Below, piece after piece: positions 13,517 through 19,657 of a DNA stretch of 19,657 nucleotides. The DNA is from Candidatus Saccharibacteria bacterium UBA1235 (GTDB lineage: Bacteria > Patescibacteriota > Saccharimonadia > Saccharimonadales > Saccharimonadaceae), in the NCBI GenBank assembly GCA_002309075.1, contig DBWP01000003.1:23613-43269 (forward strand), given 5' to 3'. Made by a program: the position numbers and the translations under genes. The notes under the pieces are model-generated. The model worked only from the letters and a program-made list of their open reading frames with translations. It was not told the origin of the DNA and searched no databases. Positions within the stretch are counted from its first letter, which is position 1. Every line of letters starts with the position of its first letter.

Positions 13517-16500
13517 ATGGCGTGGATGGATAATTTCATTTCAGCTTCAGACTTTGACTCCATTAGATTGTCGGTTGCAAGCCGCGACGACATCTTGAAC
13601 TGGAGTTACGGTGAAGTAACTAAGCCAGAGACGATTAACTATCGTACTCAAAAACCAGAGCGTGATGGGTTGTTCTGTGAACGTATTTTCGGGCCAACCA
13701 AAGATATTAACCCACACGATTCAAAACTTAAAGGTGTAAGAAGCCGTGAAGCGGCGGTTGATAAGGAAGGTAACCTTGTTACTAAATCAATTACTCGTCG
13801 TGAACGCATGGGGCACATTGCTCTTGCGGCTCCAGTAGCGCACATTTGGTTTATGCGTGGAGTGCCATCAGCATTGTCGCTACTTCTTGATATTACTGTT
13901 AAGAATATTGAGAAAGTTGTATATTTTGCAACCTACCTTATTACAGATGTGAAGGTTGAAGAAGTTCAAAAAACTTTAGAAAATCTTGAAAATCAAACTT
14001 CAGCAGCTAGAGATGCGATTGAAATTCGTTATAAGAAAGCATCTGAAGTTGAAAATGCGGATGTAAAATCTCTTGCAGATGAAAGAAATAAAGAGATTGA
14101 AGAGCTCGAAAGAGATTTTCAAACTAGAAAAGCTTTGCTTGAATCTTTCAAAAAAGGCGGCGTGATTTCTGAGGTTGAGTACCGCAATTTACCAGAAGAA
14201 TATGAAGATTTGATCTCTGTAGAAATGGGCGTAACTGCAATCAAGAAATTACTTGACGAAATTGATCTTGATAAGTTGATTTCTGATCTTCACGAAGAAG
14301 AAAAAGAAGCTAAAGGCCAAAGAGAGAAAAAGATTCAAAAACGCTTGAAGACCCTCGAAGGCATGCAATCGGCTGGTATTAAGCCAGAAGATTTGATCCT
14401 CACGGTTATCCCAGTAATCCCACCGGATCTTCGTCCGATGATTGCGCTTCCTGGTGGTCGTTTCGCGACTTCAGACCTTAATGATTTGTATCGTCGTGTA
14501 ATTAACCGTAACAACCGTTTGAAGAAGCTTCTTGACCTTAACGCTCCAGAAGTTATCTGCCGTAACGAAATGCGCATGCTTCAAGAGGCTGTTGATGCTC
14601 TTATCGATAACTCAGCATCGCACGGTTCACATGGTGCAAATTCGACGAACGGTCGTAGAAAATTGAAATCCTTGTCGGATCTTCTTAAGGGTAAGCAAGG
14701 TCGTTTCCGCCAGAACCTTCTTGGTAAACGTGTTGACTACTCTGGTCGTTCAGTAATTGTAGTTGGTCCAGAACTCCAACTTCATGAATGTGGTTTGCCA
14801 AAGCAAATGGCGCTTGAGCTATTTAAGCCTTTCGTAATTTCATGGTTGATCTCTAACGAACATGCAAATAATATTCGTTCAGCATCAAGACTCATTGAAG
14901 CGAAAGAAACAGTAGTTTGGGATGCGCTTGACGAAGTTATTAAGGGCAAATATGTACTCCTTAACCGTGCTCCGTCGCTTCACCGTTTGTCTGTACAGGC
15001 GTTCCAACCGCGACTTATCGATGGTAAAGCTATCAAGCTTCATCCACTCGTAGCGTCCGGCTTTAACGCCGACTATGATGGTGACCAAATGGCAGTACAT
15101 CTACCACTTTCCGATGCTGCACAAAAAGAAGCTAGAGAACTTATGTCTGCTTCAAAGAACCTTTTGAAGCCTGCAGATGGTGCTCCGGTGCTTGCAATTT
15201 ACCAGGACGTAGTACTCGGTGCTTATTATCTAACTTATGATAAGCCAGGAACTGATACTGGTGAACCAAAAGCGTTCTCGAGCGTTTATGAAGCGGAAAT
15301 GGCTTATGATCAGGGAATTATTGCGCTTCAAACTCCAATTCGTGTGTTTGCGAAGAGAGAAATTCGCGATACAACTCTTGGCCGCGTAATCTTTAACGAG
15401 ATTTTGCCAAAAGATTATCCGTTTGATAATTCTGTACAAACCAAGAAGCATTTGTCGAAAGTTATGGCTGACATCTTCGACCTTTACGGATCTGAGGTAA
15501 TGGTACATACGGCTGATGCTTTGAAGGATCTCGCGTTTGAGTACGAGACGATCGCATCGATTTCAACAGCGAAGGATGATTATCCAACTTATGACGAAAT
15601 TGATGACTTTATTGCTGAAGGTGACGCAAAGACTGCGCTTATCCAACAACAATTCGAAGATGGTCTCGTAACTGACGAAGAACGTCATAAACTTACTGTT
15701 GCGAACTGGCGTGAAATCGACAAGAAGATTTCTGAGTTCTTGCAGACTAAGCTTGCTGAAATGGACACTGACATTGCAGTAATGGTTAACTCTGGTGCTC
15801 GTGGTAATATTTCCAACATTAAGCTTGCATCTGCCGAGATTGGTATCATGGTGGATATTAATAACAATGAAATTGAACTTCCAGTTAAGTCTTCGTATAA
15901 GAAGGGTCTTAATACGCTTGAGTCCTTCATTGCAACTCGTGGTGCACGTCAAGGTCAGGTTTCTACCGCACTTCGTACCGCTGACTCTGGTTATCTAACT
16001 CGCCGTCTTGTAGATGTGTCGCAAGATGTATTTACAACTGACGAAGAAGCGTATGATCCAGGCTTTACGGTTTATAAGTACGAATCTGAACTTTCTGGCA
16101 TTTCATTTGTAGCAAGGATTACTGGTCGCTATACGGCAGAAGTAGTTCCTGGCTATCTTGAAGCTGATGAATTAATCACGAAAGAAATGGCTGAGCAACT
16201 TGATGCTGATGAGAAAATCGAATCAGTGAAGATTCAATCAGCACTTTCTACAACAGCAGTAGATGGTGTTCCACGCAAGGCTTACGGTGTTGATATGTCG
16301 ACTCGTGCGCTCGTAGCAGCTCATGAACCAGTAGGCGTAATTGCGGCACAGTCACTTGGTGAGCCAGGTACGCAGCTAACGCTTGATACCAAGCACGGTT
16401 CTGGTGTGGCAGGTTCTGGTGCAATTGCTCGTGGTCTTCCTCGTGTAGAAGAGCTTCTCGAAGCTAGAACACCAAAAGGTCAAGCTTTCGTTTCGCCAGT

Positions 16501-17350
16501 TGATGGCGTAGTAGAGGTTTGGGAGGATGGTAACCACTACGTTGTACAAATTACTCCACAATCTGGAGAAATTGAGAAAATTGAGCTTAATAGCCGTAAG
16601 CCAGAAGTAAAAGATGGCGAAAGCGTTAAGGCTGGTACAACCTTAGTAAAGAAATCTGAAGGTAAGGCTGCAATCAAGGCAAAACGAGATGGCATAATTG
16701 AACTCGTAAAGGATGCAATCATCTTAGTTGGCTCAAATGTAGCTCCAGTAAAGATGGAAATCCCAGGCGAAGCGGAACTCGTAGTAAAGTCTAACGATTC
16801 CGTAGAAGCTGGCGATCGCTTGACAACTGGTTCTCTTAACCTTCAAGACCTCTTGAAATATAAGGGTATCGAGGAAACTGAGCGTTATATTATGAATGAT
16901 GTTTTGTCGGTCTACTCGGCACAAGGTCATGAAATTTCGCCAAAGCACCTTGAGATTCTCGTTCGACAAATGTTCTCACGTGTTCAAATCAATGAACCGG
17001 GCGACTCAGAATTTGTGTCTGGCGATATCATCTCGAAGGCAGCAGCAGTTTCTGAGAACAAGCGCCTTGAAGAAGAAGGAAAGACCCCAGCAACTTATAC
17101 CAACTTACTACTTGGTATTACGAAGGTTTCGATCTTCTCAGATTCGTTCTTGTCGGCGGCTTCGTTCCAGGATACGACCCGCGTTCTTATCAATGCAGCA
17201 ATCAATGGTCGCGTTGATCACCTCAAGGGTCTAAAGGAAAACGTAATTATTGGTCGCAAGATCCCAGTAGGAACTGGTGTGGCTCCGATCGATGATTTCG
17301 AAGTTCCTGATACAAAGGAACCAACCGAAGAAGATCTTGAGAATCTCTAA
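13517..17350 (+). CDS. rpoC: RNA polymerase beta-prime subunit, lacking both zinc sites
   Basis: 1277 residues; carries the catalytic magnesium. The active-site loop is NADYDGDQM (517-525), with all three Asp but Tyr for the usual Phe. Other landmarks: SITRRERMGHIALAAPVAHIW, LPGGRFATSDLNDLYRRVINRNNRL, RQNLLGKRVDYSGRSVIVVG, NSGARGNISNIK, DSGYLTRRLVDVSQD, and the trigger-loop region EPGTQLTLDTKH (H960 kept). Between ERIFGP and TRRERMG the CxC and CxxC cysteines of the N-terminal zinc domain are absent. The second zinc site is also gone: the first Cys position is A845, and VCxxCYG reads VPRKAYG (918-924). Only three cysteines remain in the segments checked, none in zinc positions. The start at 13517 follows GAGGAG (13504-13509); the frame is open upstream inside rpoB, but MAWMDNF is the natural beginning. 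It is co-transcribed with rpoB and ends at a terminator. Confidence 0.97.
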   Translation: MAWMDNFISASDFDSIRLSVASRDDILNWSYGEVTKPETINYRTQKPERDGLFCERIFGPTKDINPHDSKLKGVRSREAAVDKEGNLVTKSITRRERMGHIALAAPVAHIWFMRGVPSALSLLLDITVKNIEKVVYFATYLITDVKVEEVQKTLENLENQTSAARDAIEIRYKKASEVENADVKSLADERNKEIEELERDFQTRKALLESFKKGGVISEVEYRNLPEEYEDLISVEMGVTAIKKLLDEIDLDKLISDLHEEEKEAKGQREKKIQKRLKTLEGMQSAGIKPEDLILTVIPVIPPDLRPMIALPGGRFATSDLNDLYRRVINRNNRLKKLLDLNAPEVICRNEMRMLQEAVDALIDNSASHGSHGANSTNGRRKLKSLSDLLKGKQGRFRQNLLGKRVDYSGRSVIVVGPELQLHECGLPKQMALELFKPFVISWLISNEHANNIRSASRLIEAKETVVWDALDEVIKGKYVLLNRAPSLHRLSVQAFQPRLIDGKAIKLHPLVASGFNADYDGDQMAVHLPLSDAAQKEARELMSASKNLLKPADGAPVLAIYQDVVLGAYYLTYDKPGTDTGEPKAFSSVYEAEMAYDQGIIALQTPIRVFAKREIRDTTLGRVIFNEILPKDYPFDNSVQTKKHLSKVMADIFDLYGSEVMVHTADALKDLAFEYETIASISTAKDDYPTYDEIDDFIAEGDAKTALIQQQFEDGLVTDEERHKLTVANWREIDKKISEFLQTKLAEMDTDIAVMVNSGARGNISNIKLASAEIGIMVDINNNEIELPVKSSYKKGLNTLESFIATRGARQGQVSTALRTADSGYLTRRLVDVSQDVFTTDEEAYDPGFTVYKYESELSGISFVARITGRYTAEVVPGYLEADELITKEMAEQLDADEKIESVKIQSALSTTAVDGVPRKAYGVDMSTRALVAAHEPVGVIAAQSLGEPGTQLTLDTKHGSGVAGSGAIARGLPRVEELLEARTPKGQAFVSPVDGVVEVWEDGNHYVVQITPQSGEIEKIELNSRKPEVKDGESVKAGTTLVKKSEGKAAIKAKRDGIIELVKDAIILVGSNVAPVKMEIPGEAELVVKSNDSVEAGDRLTTGSLNLQDLLKYKGIEETERYIMNDVLSVYSAQGHEISPKHLEILVRQMFSRVQINEPGDSEFVSGDIISKAAAVSENKRLEEEGKTPATYTNLLLGITKVSIFSDSFLSAASFQDTTRVLINAAINGRVDHLKGLKENVIIGRKIPVGTGVAPIDDFEVPDTKEPTEEDLENL

Positions 17351-17360
17351 AATCTTCTAG

Positions 17361-17389
17361 AAAAACAACCGCTAAAGCGGTTGTTTTTT
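17361..17389 (+). terminator. rpoBC intrinsic terminator
   Basis: AAAAACAACCGCT (17361-17373) and AGCGGTTGTTTTT (17376-17388) form a 13-bp inverted repeat ending in a T-run, 11 nt after the rpoC stop. Confidence 0.92.
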
Positions 17390-17409
17390 GTGCGTCCGTG
17401 TGATATTAT
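17381..17409 (+). promoter_or_regulatory. Possible secY promoter nested in the rpoBC terminator
   Basis: TTGTTT (17381-17386), 17 bp, TATTAT (17404-17409). The match is moderate, but the arrangement copies the rpsP case, where a -35 also overlaps the preceding terminator. Confidence 0.4.
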
Positions 17410-17434
17410 TATATGTAGTTATAAAAGAGGTATT

Positions 17435-18868
17435 ATGCATTTTACGACTATTTTCAAATCCCTGAAGAATAAAAGCATGCTCAGAAGAGTATTAGTGATT
17501 TTTGGTATTTTAGTGGCGTATCGATTACTTGCTCAAATTCCAGTACCGATGGGCGATGCTTCGACTTTTAAGGAAGCTATTTCGAATTTAATGGAAAAAT
17601 CAGATTTTTCGTCTTTCCTTAACTTAATTTCGGGTGGTGGACTTGCGTCGTTTAGTATTATTTTGGTTGGTCTTTCACCATATATTACTGGTTCGATTGC
17701 TGTGCAGTTGATGACAAAAGCGATTCCGAGACTTGAAGAGTTATCGAATGATGGGGAAACTGGACGAAGAAAAATTAACCAATGGACGAGAATTTTGACG
17801 GTACCTCTAGCGATCATTCAATCAATTGCATATATCTTTATTTTGTATCAAACAACAATCTCTTCGAATATTGCAACAGATTTTACGCCAACGGCGGGAG
17901 ATTGGGTCCTTTCAGTCACCGCAATGACAGCTGGCTCATTGATCTTAATGTGGCTTGGGGAACTTATTACTGAGCAAGGAATTGGAAACGGTATTTCGAC
18001 TTTGATTTTCGCTTCAATTATTTCGCAACTTCCGACGACAATGGCTTCACTTGGTACGGCGTTGTTCGATACGAGCGAGGGCAGCTTAAACTTATTTGGC
18101 TGGTTGGAACTCCCTGTTAATCCAACAGTATTTTGGATTGTATTTGGGTTCGTTATTGCAATGGCGGCGGTGATCTATTTCTTAGTAAAAATCAATGAAG
18201 CCCAGAGAATTATCACGATCAATTATGCGAAAAGAGTTCATGGAAACTCTTCCTATGGCGGAATTCGCTCGATTTTGCCAATTAAATTAATTGCTGCTGG
18301 CGTGATCCCGGTGATTTTTGCGACAGCCTTTCTATCTTTGCCGGCCTTGGTTGGTCAAGTTATAACATCGTTTGATCCAGGAAATGAAATTGGTACGAAT
18401 CTCGTAACAGTATTTTCGGCTCCGTCAGCAAGTAATTTTGCTACACAATATCCGGATGGGATTACTGGCCAATGGTTCATTTATCCAGCGGTCTACTTTA
18501 TCTTGGTATTTGCATTTACTTATTTCTATACTTCTATCATTTTCAACACGAAAGAAATCGCAGATAACTTACAAAAGCAAGGTGCATTTATTGAGGGTGT
18601 GCGTCCTGGTATGAAAACTGTTGAATATCTTTCAAAAGTTGTTAATCGTTTAGACCTTTTCGGTGCGCTTGCATTAGGTCTAATTGCAATGTTGCCGTTC
18701 GTTACGGACTACGTGTTTATTTTAGCGACTGGAGCGCCGATTGGTCTATCTATTTCTGGTACAGGACTTTTAATCGTAGTGACGGTGGCGTTAGAGAATC
18801 TGAGGTCGATAGATTCTAGAGCTCTAATGGTAACTTACGACGATTTTACTAATGAGTCTAAAGATTAA
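17435..18868 (+). CDS. secY: Preprotein translocase channel SecY
   Basis: 477 residues, somewhat longer than the usual 430-440. SecY forms the protein-conducting channel of the inner membrane with SecE and SecG. About ten hydrophobic segments are visible. Family landmarks are LLAQIPVPMGD near the start, SPYITGSIAVQLMTK, then NDGETGRRKINQWTRILT, NYAKRVHGNSSYGGIRS before TM7, AAGVIPVIFATAFLSLPA, and the cytoplasmic loop NTKEIADNLQKQGAFIEGVRPG. The start at 17435 has AGAGG 4 nt upstream; the frame extends upstream into the terminator, but without a plausible start. The last 17 nt overlap the sortase gene, so the two are probably translationally coupled. The FISUMP protein here is a likely client. 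Confidence 0.96.
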   Translation: MHFTTIFKSLKNKSMLRRVLVIFGILVAYRLLAQIPVPMGDASTFKEAISNLMEKSDFSSFLNLISGGGLASFSIILVGLSPYITGSIAVQLMTKAIPRLEELSNDGETGRRKINQWTRILTVPLAIIQSIAYIFILYQTTISSNIATDFTPTAGDWVLSVTAMTAGSLILMWLGELITEQGIGNGISTLIFASIISQLPTTMASLGTALFDTSEGSLNLFGWLELPVNPTVFWIVFGFVIAMAAVIYFLVKINEAQRIITINYAKRVHGNSSYGGIRSILPIKLIAAGVIPVIFATAFLSLPALVGQVITSFDPGNEIGTNLVTVFSAPSASNFATQYPDGITGQWFIYPAVYFILVFAFTYFYTSIIFNTKEIADNLQKQGAFIEGVRPGMKTVEYLSKVVNRLDLFGALALGLIAMLPFVTDYVFILATGAPIGLSISGTGLLIVVTVALENLRSIDSRALMVTYDDFTNESKD

Positions 18869-19532
18869 TTTAGATTGGAAACAAGTTTTAAAGTGGGGGG
18901 CAATAATACTTTTCGGTATACTTTTTATAATTTTCTTTATAAGAGTTGCAGTTTTTGAAAATAATTATTATAGAGAAAAAGAAGGTAGTGAACGAGCTGA
19001 GGCGGCGGTAGTTGATAGTGAGCAGCTTGATGAGACTAAACCGACAGAGACGGAACTTCAAGAGTATATTGTAGCGAAGGATCAGCCACGTTTTTTATCA
19101 ATAGATAAACTTGGGATAAAAAATTCACGAATAATTGCGGTTGGGGTAAAAGTAAGTGGGGCGCTCGGCACTCCAAATAATATTTTTGATGTGGGATGGT
19201 ATCAAGCCTCTGGAAAACCTGGCGAAGGCAGGGTAATTGTAATTGACGGCCATAATGGTGGACCGAATGTGCAAGGAGTTTTTAAAAATTTGCCAGCTTT
19301 AGCGAAAGGCGACGTTATTAAGATTGAACGAGGCGATGGAACTATTTTTAAATATGAAGTTGTAGAGAACGTCACGAAATCGCTTGATGAGGCAGATGAA
19401 TATATGAGTATCGCATTTCGATCACCAGAATCTGGAAAAGAAGCTTTGACATTAATTTCTTGTACTGGGGATTGGTCTAAATTAAGAAATACATACCTTT
19501 CGCGACAATTTACGAGAGCGGTTTTAGTATAA
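18852..19532 (+). CDS. Membrane-anchored sortase
   Basis: 226 residues. Sortases are extracytoplasmic transpeptidases that cleave a sorting motif in secreted proteins and join them to the envelope or into pili. Residues 13-35 are one hydrophobic segment (VLKWGAIILFGILFIIFFIR), so the protein is N-anchored with the catalytic domain outside. The domain starts around residue 79 (PRFLSIDKLGI). The triad is visible: H134 in VIDGHNGG, C204 in TLISCTGDW, R222 in FTRAVLV. Subclass cannot be set from the sequence alone. ATG 18852 lies inside the end of secY (17-nt overlap). In many bacteria secY is followed by adk, map and infA; here a sortase occupies that place. No LPxTG substrate is encoded in the window. 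Confidence 0.9.
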   Translation: MSLKINLDWKQVLKWGAIILFGILFIIFFIRVAVFENNYYREKEGSERAEAAVVDSEQLDETKPTETELQEYIVAKDQPRFLSIDKLGIKNSRIIAVGVKVSGALGTPNNIFDVGWYQASGKPGEGRVIVIDGHNGGPNVQGVFKNLPALAKGDVIKIERGDGTIFKYEVVENVTKSLDEADEYMSIAFRSPESGKEALTLISCTGDWSKLRNTYLSRQFTRAVLV

Positions 19533-19538
19533 AAACTA

Positions 19539-19567
19539 TTGCCAAGTATTGATTTTTGTGCTATACT
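19539..19567 (+). promoter_or_regulatory. infA promoter
   Basis: TTGCCA (19539-19544), 17-bp spacer, TATACT (19562-19567), with TGTGC before the -10. Predicted +1 near 19574, giving a leader of only about 7 nt. Confidence 0.78.
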
Positions 19568-19580
19568 GGTATGGTAATTT

Positions 19581-19657
19581 ATGGCTAGTCAAAAGGAAGT
19601 GATTAAACTCACGGGTAGTGTCGTTGAGGCGCTGCCGAATACCCAGTTTCGGGTTGA
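19581..19657 (+). CDS. infA: Translation initiation factor IF-1, 5' part
   Basis: 25 complete codons before the window ends: MASQKEVIKLTGSVVEALPN and on to TQFRV, matching the first strands of the IF-1 OB fold (typically MAKEDVIEVEGTVVEALPN then FRVEL). IF-1 binds the 30S A site during initiation. The gene has no Shine-Dalgarno and a leader of about 7 nt, so it is nearly leaderless. It lies 48 nt after the sortase gene, in the usual spc-operon neighbourhood of secY, but with its own promoter. Confidence 0.92.
   Translation, partial: MASQKEVIKLTGSVVEALPNTQFRV

Noticed and set aside
1..19657. tRNA, rRNA, insertion sequence or transposase gene, CRISPR array, prophage
   Set aside because: I saw no cloverleaf, rRNA core sequence, transposase motif or array on reading both strands by eye; a dedicated scan could still find a degenerate case.

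Overview
The window looks like a piece of a reduced genome from the Candidate Phyla Radiation (Patescibacteria), most likely a Saccharibacterium (TM7). This is inferred from family resemblance and was not tested. The grounds are divergent but intact housekeeping proteins, a large secreted FISUMP-repeat protein, ribosomal proteins with low-complexity or trimmed tails, promoters that place start codons at or near +1, and the absence of fatty-acid genes beside rpmF and rnc. Stop codons are TAA, TAG and one TGA, so I see no sign of recoded UGA.

Layout. Positions 1-2846 are read from the minus strand: the 5' end of an unidentified gene with a consensus promoter, leuS, and a small glutaredoxin. A shared, palindromic -10 at 2849-2858 separates these from the plus-strand genes. 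Positions 2861-5321 hold a compact RNA and translation cluster: a SpoU-type RNA methyltransferase, rpmF, nusB, a Nudix hydrolase and rnc. Single-gene units follow, each with its own signals: an unknown 171-residue protein (5413-5928), rpsP, and khpA. Positions 6953-7237 are intergenic, with two promoters and a possible short terminated RNA, and lead to a secreted protein with three FISUMP repeats (7238-9937). rpoB and rpoC follow behind a strong promoter and a leader of about 115 nt. After a terminator come secY, a sortase that overlaps its end, and the first 25 codons of infA.

Most of the genes serve core transcription and translation (RNA polymerase, NusB, RNase III, bL32, bS16, KhpA, IF-1, LeuRS). 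SecY, the sortase and the FISUMP protein belong to secretion and the cell surface.

The most striking observation is inside leuS. Two perfectly identical 81-bp, 73% GC elements sit in frame in the coding sequence. Each adds the same block of about 27 residues in a variable region of the enzyme, and each lies at the centre of its own, unrelated 16-bp inverted repeat. The element has an internal hairpin and is open in five of six frames. It behaves like a coding-tolerant palindromic mobile element, comparable in style to the Rickettsia palindromic elements. A second notable point is the RNA polymerase beta-prime subunit: the cysteines of both structural zinc sites are gone, the catalytic NADFDGD motif reads NADYDGD, and the trigger loop has Asp where bacteria normally have Arg.
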